A DNA stretch of 64,000 nucleotides, taken from JABMNT01 sp048262655. Its GTDB lineage: Bacteria > Pseudomonadota > Alphaproteobacteria > Rhodospirillales > Casp-alpha2. The first letter of the stretch is position 1. Each line of letters starts with the position of its first letter. The stretch covers positions 868,001 to 932,000 of the forward strand of contig JBLXEY010000001.1 of NCBI GenBank assembly GCA_048262655.1, in the 5' to 3' direction. This document shows positions 51,452-59,765 of this stretch, piece after piece. Both the position numbers and the translations under genes were made by a program. Under the pieces are notes generated by a model that was given only the letters and a program-made list of their open reading frames with translations, was not told the DNA's origin and searched no databases.

Positions 51452-51834
51452 TGGATATGCGTTCTCATCTGGGCCGGGCCCGAGGATTGGGCTCGACCAA
51501 TGACGGCGTCGGCCATTGGTGGCTCCAGCGCCTTACGGGCATAGCCCTTCTGCCTCTGACGCTTTGGTTCATCTATTCAGCCATTCATTTGACCGATGCA
51601 AGCCATTCGGAATTTGTTGTCTGGGTTGGTGAAAACGGAAACCCGATTTTGCTCATTTTGCTGGTTTTCACTATGTTCCATCATGGTTTATTGGGCCTGC
51701 AAGTCGTTATTGAAGATTATATTCATGGCGAGGGTGCAAAGATTACACTACTCATCATCACAAAATTTGCCGCCATCTTCTTTGGCGCATCCTGCATATT
51801 CGCTATATTGCGGCTGACCTTCGGGAGCTCTTAA
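51451..51834 (+). CDS. sdhD: Succinate dehydrogenase membrane anchor subunit
   Basis: A 127-residue, three-helix anchor. The N terminus MDMRSHLGRARGLGSTNDG is typical of alphaproteobacterial SdhD. HWWLQRLTGIALLPLTLWFI is the first helix with the quinone-pocket residues, and FHHGLLGLQVVIEDYIH carries the haem-ligand His and conserved Asp-Tyr near the quinone site. It is translationally coupled to sdhC, and sdhA starts 3 bases after its stop. Confidence 0.94.
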   Translation: MDMRSHLGRARGLGSTNDGVGHWWLQRLTGIALLPLTLWFIYSAIHLTDASHSEFVVWVGENGNPILLILLVFTMFHHGLLGLQVVIEDYIHGEGAKITLLIITKFAAIFFGASCIFAILRLTFGSS

Positions 51835-51837
51835 CAC

Positions 51838-53628
51838 ATGTCGTCTGCTTACGAGATTATTGATCATAAATATGATGTCATTGTTGTCGGTGCGGGTGGC
51901 GCAGGCCTGCGCGCGACCTTCGGCATGGCGATTTCTGGCCTGAAAACAGCGTGCATATCGAAAGTTTTCCCAACGCGATCCCACACGGTTGCCGCACAAG
52001 GCGGCATTAGTGCGGCACTTGGCAACATGGCAGAAGATCATTGGGAATGGCATATGTACGACACCGTTAAAGGTGCCGATTGGCTGGGTGATCAGGATGC
52101 CATTGAATATATGTGCCGCGAAGCCGTGCCCGCTGTTGTTGAACTGGAGCACTACGGGGTTCCGTTCTCGCGCACAGAAGATGGTAAAATCTATCAGCGC
52201 CCCTTTGGTGGTCATATGCGTAACTTTGGCGAAGCTCCTGTGCAACGCGCCTGCGCAGCCGCTGACCGCACAGGTCATGCAATCTTGCATACGCTTTATC
52301 AGCAAAGCCTGCGTCACAATGCAGAATTCTATGTGGAATACATCGCCCTTGATTTAATCATGGGCGAAGACGGCACGACAGAAGGCGTCGTTGCCTGGAA
52401 TTTAGACGATGGGACCATCCACGTTTTCCGTGGCAACTTGGTTGTTATGGCATCCGGCGGTTCCGGACGGTCCTATTTCTCTTGCACGTCAGCGCATACC
52501 TGCACCGGTGATGGCAATGCCATGGTCGCCCGCGCAGGCCTGCCTCTGCAGGATCAGGAATTTGTCCAGTTCCACCCGACCGGCATTTACGGATCTGGTT
52601 GCCTGGTAACAGAAGGCGCCCGCGGTGAAGGCGGGTATCTGACCAATTCAGAAGGCGAGCGCTTTATGGAACGCTATGCGCCGACGGCAAAAGATCTTGC
52701 CAGTCGGGACGTGGTTAGCCGTTCGATGACTGTTGAAATTCGCGAAGGCCGCGGCGTCGGGCCCGATAGCGATCATATTCATTTGCATCTTGAGCACCTG
52801 GGTGCGGAAACACTAGCCCAGCGGTTGCCAGGCATTACAGAATCAGCTCGTATCTTCGCGGGCGTCGATGCGACGAAAGAACCCATCCCGGTTCTGCCCA
52901 CCGTTCACTACAACATGGGCGGCATTCCAACGAACTATAAAACGGAAGTTCTTAGACCAACTGCCGACGATCCCGATGCTGTTGCGCCGGGTCTGATGGC
53001 GATTGGAGAATGTGCGTCCGCCGGTGTCCACGGTGCAAACCGTCTGGGCACAAACTCCCTTCTGGATCTGGTCGTCTTTGGCCGCTCTGCAGCAATCCGG
53101 GCGCGTGAATTGGTAACACCGGGCGATGCCCTGCGTCCCTTCCGCAAAGGCTGCGCAGACGCGGCACTGGAACGTTTGGACCGCTACCGTTACGCAAAGG
53201 GCGGCACCAAGGTTTCCGAAATCCGTCTCAACATGCAGCGCGTCATGCAAAACAATGCCGCCGTCTTCAGAACGTCTGAAGTGCTGAAAGAAGGCTGTGA
53301 AAAAATTGACGAAGTCTGGAGCCAGTTGAGCGACGTTCAGGTTTCTGACCAATCCATGATCTGGAATTCGGATCTGGTTGAAGCACTTGAGCTTGAGAAC
53401 CTGATGATCAGTGCGAAAACAACACTATATTCAGGCGAAGCCCGTCACGAAAGCCGCGGAGCCCACGCGCATGAAGATCATCCGGATCGCGATGATGAAA
53501 ACTGGATGAAACACACACTTGCGTGGATCGACGAAAAAGGCAAAGTCGACTTGGATTATCGGCCCGTTCATGATTACACATTAACGGACGAAGTCGAATA
53601 TATCGAACCGCGCGCGCGGGTCTACTAG
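51838..53628 (+). CDS. sdhA: Succinate dehydrogenase flavoprotein subunit
   Basis: A 596-residue FAD subunit. The Rossmann motif is VIVVGAGGAGLRATFGM (about residues 15-31). The His that binds FAD covalently is in TRSHTVAAQGGISAAL (about residue 50). Substrate-site motifs are EFVQFHPTGIYGSG and the catalytic-Arg segment ERYAPTAKDLASRDVVSRSM (about residues 280-299), with HYNMGGIPTNY near residue 358. It oxidises succinate to fumarate. It ends with the usual YIEPRARVY. Confidence 0.97.
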   Translation: MSSAYEIIDHKYDVIVVGAGGAGLRATFGMAISGLKTACISKVFPTRSHTVAAQGGISAALGNMAEDHWEWHMYDTVKGADWLGDQDAIEYMCREAVPAVVELEHYGVPFSRTEDGKIYQRPFGGHMRNFGEAPVQRACAAADRTGHAILHTLYQQSLRHNAEFYVEYIALDLIMGEDGTTEGVVAWNLDDGTIHVFRGNLVVMASGGSGRSYFSCTSAHTCTGDGNAMVARAGLPLQDQEFVQFHPTGIYGSGCLVTEGARGEGGYLTNSEGERFMERYAPTAKDLASRDVVSRSMTVEIREGRGVGPDSDHIHLHLEHLGAETLAQRLPGITESARIFAGVDATKEPIPVLPTVHYNMGGIPTNYKTEVLRPTADDPDAVAPGLMAIGECASAGVHGANRLGTNSLLDLVVFGRSAAIRARELVTPGDALRPFRKGCADAALERLDRYRYAKGGTKVSEIRLNMQRVMQNNAAVFRTSEVLKEGCEKIDEVWSQLSDVQVSDQSMIWNSDLVEALELENLMISAKTTLYSGEARHESRGAHAHEDHPDRDDENWMKHTLAWIDEKGKVDLDYRPVHDYTLTDEVEYIEPRARVY

Positions 53629-53651
53629 GTCGGGAAATTAAGGAATAAAAG

Positions 53652-54428
53652 ATGGTTGAACTTACACTCCCCGCAAATTCCACCTATAGCGACGGCAAAA
53701 CCTTCGCCGCTCCTGCAGGTGCGACAAAGATCAAAAAGTTTCGGGTTTATCGTTATGACCCGGACACAGGTAAAAACCCGCGCATAGACACCTTTGAGGT
53801 TGATCTTGATAAATGTGGACCAATGGTTCTCGACGGTCTCATCAAGATCAAAAACGAAATGGATTCAACACTGACGTTCCGCCGCTCCTGCCGCGAAGGG
53901 GTTTGTGGTTCATGTGCATTTAACATCGATGGCACAAACACGCTTGCCTGCACAAAATCAATTTCTGAAATTGACGGCGATGTTAAAGTATTCCCCTTGC
54001 CTCATATGCCGGTCATTAAAGATCTTGTGCCGGACCTGAATGGCCCTTACGCGCAGTATCGTTCGATTGAGCCCTGGCTTCAGGCTGAAACACCTGCCCC
54101 CAATCGGGAGCGGTTGCAAAGCCCGCAAGAGCGCGAAAAGCTTGATGGCCTGTGGGAGTGCATTTTATGTTTTTGTTGTCAGACAAGCTGCCCCAGTTAT
54201 TGGTGGAATGGGGATCGATATCTGGGACCTGCCATCTTGTTGCAGGCCTACCGCTGGATTGCCGACAGCCGTGATGAAGCAACCGGCAGACGTCTAGACA
54301 ATTTGAACGATCCGTTCCGTCTGTATCGTTGCCACACCATCATGAACTGCACCAATACCTGTCCTAAAAACCTTAACCCGGGACAAGCCATCGCAGAAAT
54401 CAAGTCGGCAATGCTTAAGCGAACCTAG
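53652..54428 (+). CDS. sdhB: Succinate dehydrogenase iron-sulfur subunit
   Basis: A 258-residue protein carrying three Fe-S clusters. The [2Fe-2S] ligands are in SCREGVCGSCAFNIDG and TLAC (about residues 79-99). The [4Fe-4S] ligands are in CILCFCCQTSCPSYWWN (about 171-187), and the [3Fe-4S] ligands in CHTIMNCTNTCPKNLNPG (about 228-245). It passes electrons from SdhA to the quinone site. GGAATAAAAG before the ATG is a weak ribosome-binding site. It closes the sdhCDAB operon. Confidence 0.97.
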   Translation: MVELTLPANSTYSDGKTFAAPAGATKIKKFRVYRYDPDTGKNPRIDTFEVDLDKCGPMVLDGLIKIKNEMDSTLTFRRSCREGVCGSCAFNIDGTNTLACTKSISEIDGDVKVFPLPHMPVIKDLVPDLNGPYAQYRSIEPWLQAETPAPNRERLQSPQEREKLDGLWECILCFCCQTSCPSYWWNGDRYLGPAILLQAYRWIADSRDEATGRRLDNLNDPFRLYRCHTIMNCTNTCPKNLNPGQAIAEIKSAMLKRT

Positions 54429-54502
54429 CCTGCGCTAAAATGGCTCTATCTGATATCCGGGTTCGGCTCTTTAGGAGGAGCCAAATCTGCTCTATCTTCT
54501 GA

Positions 54503-54516
54503 CGATTGGCCAATCG
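54503..54516. promoter_or_regulatory. 14-bp perfect palindrome next to the Shine-Dalgarno of the PaiB-like gene
   Basis: CGATTGGCCAATCG (54503-54516) is a perfect 14-bp palindrome ending at the first base of the ribosome-binding site GGAAGGAG (54516-54523). Its position suits a repressor operator, possibly for autoregulation by the downstream product. A hairpin, GGCTC with GAGCC, lies just upstream at about 54464-54482. Confidence 0.45.
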
Positions 54517-54529
54517 GAAGGAGAGCCCC

Positions 54530-55147
54530 ATGTACGTGCCCAAACATTTCAACGTCGAAGAAGCGGCTGACCTTACGGGCTATATTCAGCATTCAAGCTT
54601 TGCGGCTCTTGTAACGTCGGTAGACGGATGCCCTTACGCCACCCATTTACCCATGAGCTTTGATCCGAACGCCGGTCCCTTTGGCACGCTCTATGGCCAT
54701 GTCGCACGGGCCAACGATCACTGGACGCATTTCAGCAGCAGTCATGAAACCTTGGCGATATTCACAGGTCCCCATGCCTACATCTCTCCAAATTGGCTGC
54801 GCTCCCCTAACGCCGTTCCTACCTGGAACTATATTGCCGTGCATGCATACGGTTTACCGACCCTTATTGAAGACCCGGATGCGGTCGTCTCGCTTCTCAG
54901 CCAGCTCAGTGGTACTTACGAAAACGCAACGACCGGGAACTGGACAACGGACAAAATGGACCCCTCTGTTTTAAGAGGTATGCTGAAAGGAATCGTCGCC
55001 TTCGAAATGCCGATTACTCGATTGGAAGGCAAACGAAAAATGAGCCAGAACAAATCCACTGATGTGCAAAAATCCGCCGCCGAGGGATTACGCGAAATGG
55101 GCGACCCTCAATCTCTTGCTGTCGCTATCGAGATGGATGCAGGTTAA
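54530..55147 (+). CDS. FMN-binding regulatory protein (PaiB family)
   Basis: A 205-residue protein with a split-barrel flavin-binding fold. It begins MYVPKHFNVEEAADLTGYIQ, the PaiB family opening. ALVTSVDGCPYATHLPMSFD is the first FMN-contact region, followed by GHVARANDHW, and FTGPHAYISPNWLRSPNAVP with TWNYIAVHAYG near residue 100 is the hallmark. The family contains a Bacillus repressor of sporulation and protease genes, but many members may simply be flavin or haem proteins. The ATG follows a very good GGAAGGAG and a palindrome. Confidence 0.87.
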   Translation: MYVPKHFNVEEAADLTGYIQHSSFAALVTSVDGCPYATHLPMSFDPNAGPFGTLYGHVARANDHWTHFSSSHETLAIFTGPHAYISPNWLRSPNAVPTWNYIAVHAYGLPTLIEDPDAVVSLLSQLSGTYENATTGNWTTDKMDPSVLRGMLKGIVAFEMPITRLEGKRKMSQNKSTDVQKSAAEGLREMGDPQSLAVAIEMDAG

Positions 55148-55200
55148 GAACTTGGGCCTGACTGGGCCGAAACACCCGAAACTGATTTAATTTTTCCCTT

Positions 55201-55229
55201 TTGATTACTGTCACTTGCGTTAATTATAA
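55201..55229 (+). promoter_or_regulatory. Sigma-70-type promoter before the SAF-domain oxidoreductase gene
   Basis: TTGATT (55201-55206) and TTATAA (55224-55229) are separated by 17 bases, close to the housekeeping consensus. The predicted transcript would have a leader of about 65 bases that contains the stem CACCTG/CGGGTG (near 55242-55260) and a run of seven T residues just before the start region, so some leader control is possible. Confidence 0.5.
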
Positions 55230-55301
55230 ACTCCAGAGGCTCACCTGCTCCGGTCGGGTGCACCCTGCTGTTTTTTTAACCACCGTGTTCAAGCATACAA
55301 A

Positions 55302-56702
55302 ATGAATATTCATAGTCTTCTAAAATCGCGTGCTGAAGCCGAAAAGCCCATTCGGGTTATCCTTATTGGTGCGGGAAAATTCGGCACCATGTTTCTCAGC
55401 CAAGCGAGAAGAACACCCGGCATTCATGTCCTCGGTATTGCCGATCTGTCCTTGCAACGTGCCAGAGCTGCTTTGATTGAAACGGGTTGGCCCAAAGAAC
55501 AATTTGCGGCCACATCAGCCGCCAAGGCTTTGGCACAAGGCACAACATTCCTGACAGAAGACACAGATAAACTCCTTCAGGCCGGCGGCGTAGATGTCGT
55601 CATCGAAGCGACAGGCATACCGGAAGCCGGTGTTCGCCATGCCCTGAGCGCGATTGACCGCGGCCGACATGTGATCATGGTCAATGTGGAGGCGGACGTC
55701 CTATGCGGGCCGCTCCTAAGTAAAAAAGCCCGGCAAGCGGGCGTTGTCTACAGCATGGCCTATGGCGATCAACCGGCATTGATCTGTGAACAGATCGACT
55801 GGGTCCGATCCATCGGCCTGGATGTTGTCTCCGCCGGCAAAGGGACTTTATATCAACCTGAATTTCATGGATCGACGCCAGATACAGTCTGGACGCATTA
55901 TGGCTTAACACCTGAGCGTGCTGCACAGAGTGGAATGAATGCCAAGATGTTTAATTCTTTTTTGGACGGTACCAAATCAAGCATCGAAATGGCAGCCGTA
56001 GCAAACGCGACAGAACTTACGCCAGCGCCCGGCGGCCTGACATTTCCGGCCTGTGAGGTCCACGAACTGGCATCAAAGATGATACCCGACAGCGCAGGCG
56101 GAACCCTTCACCATAAAGGTCAGGTAGAGGTCGTATCGAGCCGGGGGCGCGACGGAAATGATCTTGAAAACAGTTTACGGTGGGGCGTCTATGTAACGTT
56201 CGAGGCCCCCAGCGACTATGTGAAGAACTGTTTTTCTGACTATGGCCTGATCACCGACCCCTCCGGAACTTATTCAGCCCTCTGGCGCCCCTACCATCTG
56301 ATTGGCCTTGAATTGGGGGTCAGCGTGGCTTACGCGGCGCTTCTTCAACAAGCGACCGGCTCAGCCAATGCGTTCAGAGGCGATGTTGTGGCCGTCGCCA
56401 AGCGCGATCTGGCTAAAGGAGAACAGCTTGATGGTGAAGGCGGCTATACGGTATGGGGTCGTCTCATGGTGGCAAACGACTCCATGAGTCTTGGCGCCAT
56501 TCCGATTGGACTGGCCCATGGGGTCACGCTGAAATCCAGTGTCCGCGAGGGCCATATCGTAACCTGGGCCGACGTCGAATTAGGCGATACACTCGGATCT
56601 TCGGTTGCCTATCAGGCCCGCAGGGAAATGGAAACGACGTTGAAGCCGGTAACGGAAAAGCCCGGTAAAACGGGCCAAGATGCGAAATCGAAATCCACAT
56701 GA
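55302..56702 (+). CDS. NAD(P)-binding oxidoreductase with C-terminal SAF domain
   Basis: A 466-residue protein. The N-terminal Rossmann domain begins IRVILIGAGKFGTMFLSQA (about residues 18-36), continues IADLSLQRARAAL, and has the VIEATGIPEAGVRHAL stretch of homoserine-dehydrogenase-like folds. The C-terminal SAF-type domain (about 350-440) reads VVAVAKRDLAKGEQLDGEGG, then GAIPIGLAHGVTL and EGHIVTWADV. Proteins with this pairing are often named FlgA-like or homoserine-dehydrogenase-like; their reactions are poorly known. The SDR gene overlaps its stop by 4 bases (ATGA), suggesting two steps on one substrate, perhaps a sugar acid or hydroxyacid. Confidence 0.75.
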   Translation: MNIHSLLKSRAEAEKPIRVILIGAGKFGTMFLSQARRTPGIHVLGIADLSLQRARAALIETGWPKEQFAATSAAKALAQGTTFLTEDTDKLLQAGGVDVVIEATGIPEAGVRHALSAIDRGRHVIMVNVEADVLCGPLLSKKARQAGVVYSMAYGDQPALICEQIDWVRSIGLDVVSAGKGTLYQPEFHGSTPDTVWTHYGLTPERAAQSGMNAKMFNSFLDGTKSSIEMAAVANATELTPAPGGLTFPACEVHELASKMIPDSAGGTLHHKGQVEVVSSRGRDGNDLENSLRWGVYVTFEAPSDYVKNCFSDYGLITDPSGTYSALWRPYHLIGLELGVSVAYAALLQQATGSANAFRGDVVAVAKRDLAKGEQLDGEGGYTVWGRLMVANDSMSLGAIPIGLAHGVTLKSSVREGHIVTWADVELGDTLGSSVAYQARREMETTLKPVTEKPGKTGQDAKSKST

Positions 56703-57445
56703 ACAAGTCACTGATAATAACCGGTGGCAGCCGCGGAATCGGTGCTGAAATTTGCCTTCAGGCGGCCCGCGCCGGTTTTGATATTTGCATCAACTATTCA
56801 CAGAATGCAGATCGCGCCCAACACATGTTAGAACAGGTTCGGGAACTGGGGGTTCGGGCCATAACCTGCAAAGCGGATATGGCGAACGAAGCCGATATCG
56901 TTGCCATGTTTGAAACCGTCGATGCTGAATTGGGCAATCTCTATGGCCTGATCAATAATGCAGGCATCACCGGGAAGTTTTGCCGTGTTGACGAATTGGA
57001 TTACCAAACCCTGAGAACTGTAATGGATGTCAACGTCATTGGTTGCGTGATCGCATCGCGTGAAGCCGTAAAACGTTTATCCAGCCTTCACGGTGGCGCC
57101 GGCGGAGTCATCATCAATATTTCGTCCATTGCATCGAGGTTGGGCAGTCCTGGCGAATATGTTCATTATGCCGCTTCAAAAGGCGCGGTCGATGTCTTGA
57201 CCATGGGGCTTGCCAAAGAAGTCGCCAAGGAAAACATCCGGGTCAATGCGATCCTTCCGGGCATTGTCGATACGGAAATCCATGCCGGCGGAGGGCGACC
57301 CAATCGGTTTGAAGAACGCGGACAAACGCTGCCCATGGGCCGGGGCGGCCAACCGGAAGAAATTGCAAACGCCGTCATGTGGTTGTTAGATGAAAACAAT
57401 ACGTTCACAAATGGTGCCTGTATTCCAGTTGCCGGTGGCGTTTGA
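56699..57445 (+). CDS. Short-chain dehydrogenase/reductase
   Basis: A 248-residue classical SDR. The cofactor motif is IITGGSRGIGAEICLQAA (residues 6-23), NNAG near residue 89, the catalytic Ser in INISSIASRLG, Tyr and Lys in YVHYAASKGAVDVL (about residues 156-169), and the C-terminal MWLLDENNTFTNGACIPVAG. The absence of an acidic residue after the glycine motif hints at NADP, but this is weak. It is fused translationally to the SAF-domain gene by an ATGA overlap and is followed by zapE. Confidence 0.9.
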   Translation: MNKSLIITGGSRGIGAEICLQAARAGFDICINYSQNADRAQHMLEQVRELGVRAITCKADMANEADIVAMFETVDAELGNLYGLINNAGITGKFCRVDELDYQTLRTVMDVNVIGCVIASREAVKRLSSLHGGAGGVIINISSIASRLGSPGEYVHYAASKGAVDVLTMGLAKEVAKENIRVNAILPGIVDTEIHAGGGRPNRFEERGQTLPMGRGGQPEEIANAVMWLLDENNTFTNGACIPVAGGV

Positions 57446-57466
57446 ATGAGACAGGCGATCTAAAAC

Positions 57467-58612
57467 ATGTTTGTAACAACCGAACCCCTTGCCGCCTACG
57501 AAAATCTCATAAGTGATGGTGAAATTCGTGTCGATCCCAACCAGCAAAAAGCGATAGCGTTGCTGCAGGAACTACACACAGAACTTGAGCTCTACAGTCA
57601 GCAGATGGGCCAAACCGGATGGCGTGCCCGGCTCAGTTTTCGCAACAGAAAACGGCCCGTCCCTAAAGGGATTTATATGTGGGGTGGCGTCGGTCGTGGC
57701 AAAACCATGCTTATGGACTTGTTTTACGATCACTCGACCGTCAGCGAACGCAAACATGTGCATTTTCATGCTTTTATGCAGGAGGTTCATCGGCGGATAC
57801 ACACATTCCGAGAAGCGCAGAAAGCAGGAAAGGTCGCCCAGTCTAGCGATCCGCTTAAAGCGCTCGCAAAAGTGATTGTCGATCAAGCATGGCTCCTGTG
57901 CTTTGATGAATTTCACGTCACCGATATTGGTGATGCGATGATTTTGGGTCGGTTGTTTGAAGCCCTTTTTGATATGGGTGTGGTGATAGTGACGACGTCA
58001 AATCGACACCCCAACGATCTTTATAAAGATGGCCTTCAACGCGAACGCTTTCTTCCGTTTATTGATATGCTGAACGAGAAGATGCAGGTTATTCATCTGG
58101 ATTCTGATACAGACTACCGTTTGGAACGCCTGCGCGCATTAGACGTATACGTTGCTCCGACGGGTCCGGAAGCGACTGACAAACTCGAAACTGCCTTTCA
58201 TTCTTTGAGCATTGGGGTAGAACCAAGAAAACGTGTCCTCAATGTCAATGGACGAACCATCGAAATCGAAAAAGCGTCCGAGGGTGTCGGATTTACAAGT
58301 TTCTCCGCGATGTGTGAAAACCCTTTGGGTGCCGGCGATTATCTAGCGCTGGCTGATGCATTTCACACCGTCATCATCGACGGCATTCCGCGACTTGGCC
58401 CAGAAAACCGCGATTATGCAAAACGTTTTGTTACCCTTATTGATGCCCTGTACGATCACAAAACAAACCTGATATGTGCTGCGGATGCGCCGCCAACGGA
58501 ACTCTACACCGAAGGAGATGGCGCATTCGAGTTCGAACGGACGGTCTCCCGATTGCTTGAAATGCAATCGCCTGAGTATATGGCCTTGCCACATGGCTCC
58601 AAAGACTCCTAG
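57467..58612 (+). CDS. zapE: ZapE/AFG1-family ATPase
   Basis: A 381-residue P-loop protein. Walker A is MWGGVGRGKTMLMDLFYD (about residues 68-85), KHVHFHAFMQEVHRRIH follows, Walker B is LLCFDEFHVTDIGDAMIL (about 145-162), then VVIVTTSNRHPNDLYKDGLQ and RERFLPFID. In bacteria the protein is linked to the division ring, and in mitochondria AFG1 aids turnover of respiratory subunits. Its position near sdh, mdh and suc genes is shared by many Alphaproteobacteria. The first 20 residues are variable. Confidence 0.93.
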   Translation: MFVTTEPLAAYENLISDGEIRVDPNQQKAIALLQELHTELELYSQQMGQTGWRARLSFRNRKRPVPKGIYMWGGVGRGKTMLMDLFYDHSTVSERKHVHFHAFMQEVHRRIHTFREAQKAGKVAQSSDPLKALAKVIVDQAWLLCFDEFHVTDIGDAMILGRLFEALFDMGVVIVTTSNRHPNDLYKDGLQRERFLPFIDMLNEKMQVIHLDSDTDYRLERLRALDVYVAPTGPEATDKLETAFHSLSIGVEPRKRVLNVNGRTIEIEKASEGVGFTSFSAMCENPLGAGDYLALADAFHTVIIDGIPRLGPENRDYAKRFVTLIDALYDHKTNLICAADAPPTELYTEGDGAFEFERTVSRLLEMQSPEYMALPHGSKDS

Positions 58613-58668
58613 AATCAAACTCTTGAAGCTTTAAGGCTGGGGATTGCCGCCCGCCACAGACTTTACTA

Positions 58669-58687
58669 TATATGACACTTATATGAC
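58669..58687. promoter_or_regulatory. Direct repeat TATATGAC upstream of nadA
   Basis: TATATGAC occurs at 58669-58676 and again at 58680-58687, an 11-bp period, 57 bases before the nadA start. The first copy overlaps an AT-rich stretch (ACTATATATG) that could act as a -10 element. It may be an operator for NAD-synthesis control; I cannot name the regulator. Confidence 0.35.
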
Positions 58688-58743
58688 CTGGCGCGGACCG
58701 ATGAAGGGTCGTGTTCGCAAGCCTGACAGAAGGAAATATTTTC

Positions 58744-59763
58744 ATGGAAACCGTTGTTTTCCCCGCAGCTGATGCGCTGACTGAGGCACGCCTGGATCCC
58801 GGGCTCGATTTGTGGGCAGAAATTGAACGTCTGAAACGTGAAAAAAATGCCGTCATCTTAGCGCATTATTACCAAGACCCTGAGCTGCAGGATATCGCGG
58901 ACTACGTTGGCGATTCTCTTGATCTGTCGCGCGCGGCGGCGGCTACCGATGCGGACATGATTGTCTTTTGCGGCGTGCGCTTTATGGCCGAGGTCGCCAA
59001 GATACTGAGCCCGAACAAAAAGGTGGTGTTGCCGGACGCCGATGCGGGATGTTCTCTGGAAGATGCTTGTCCGCCCAAAGAATTTGCTGAATTTCGGGCC
59101 AAACACCCTGACCATCTATCGCTGACGTACATAAATTGTTCCGCGGCGGTCAAGGCGCATTCGGATATCATTGTTACGTCCTCAAATGCCAAATACATCA
59201 TTGATCAAATCCCCGCAGACCAGCCTATTCTGTTTGCTCCGGACCGCCACCTTGGTGGCTGGCTCGCTCAGGAAACCGGACGCGACATGGTCCTGTGGGA
59301 TGGCGTTTGCATTGTCCACGATCAGTTCTCAGAACGCGAACTCGTAAAACTGAAAGGTCAGCACCAAGGCGCACCAGTTGCAGCGCATCCCGAATGCCAT
59401 GACGGCATCTTGCAGCATGCAGATCATATTGGTTCGACCCGATCCATTCTGGATTTCGTGACAAAATCACCGGATCAGGAATTTATCATCGCGACAGAAA
59501 TGCACATTATCCATCAAATGCAGAAGCAATCGCCTGATAAAACTTTTATCCCAGCACCCGGATCCGATGGCAGTTGCAACTGCGCGAATTGTCCGTTTAT
59601 GGAACTGAACACGCTGGAAAAACTTTACCTGTCCATGGTCAACGAAGCGCCCGGGATCGAAATACCGGAAGCATTGCGCCTCGAAGCGCTGCGTCCGCTT
59701 GAAAAGATGTTGGAAATGTCACCACCCGCAAATCCTAAATCCGCATCACAAGCTGCCGAATAA
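58744..59763 (+). CDS. nadA: Quinolinate synthase
   Basis: A 339-residue [4Fe-4S] enzyme that condenses iminoaspartate with dihydroxyacetone phosphate. Motifs are ILAHYYQDPELQDIADYVGD (about residues 38-57), FCGVRFMAEVAKIL, the first cluster ligand region DAGCSLEDACPP (about residue 103), YINCSAAVKAHSDIIVTSSN, APVAAHPECHDGI (second ligand) and the last ligand in GSCNCANCPFMELNTL. I start at 58744 with AGAAGGA about 10 bases upstream. nadC follows after 2 bases, but nadB, which makes iminoaspartate, is not here. Confidence 0.96.
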   Translation: METVVFPAADALTEARLDPGLDLWAEIERLKREKNAVILAHYYQDPELQDIADYVGDSLDLSRAAAATDADMIVFCGVRFMAEVAKILSPNKKVVLPDADAGCSLEDACPPKEFAEFRAKHPDHLSLTYINCSAAVKAHSDIIVTSSNAKYIIDQIPADQPILFAPDRHLGGWLAQETGRDMVLWDGVCIVHDQFSERELVKLKGQHQGAPVAAHPECHDGILQHADHIGSTRSILDFVTKSPDQEFIIATEMHIIHQMQKQSPDKTFIPAPGSDGSCNCANCPFMELNTLEKLYLSMVNEAPGIEIPEALRLEALRPLEKMLEMSPPANPKSASQAAE

Positions 59764-59765
59764 CA

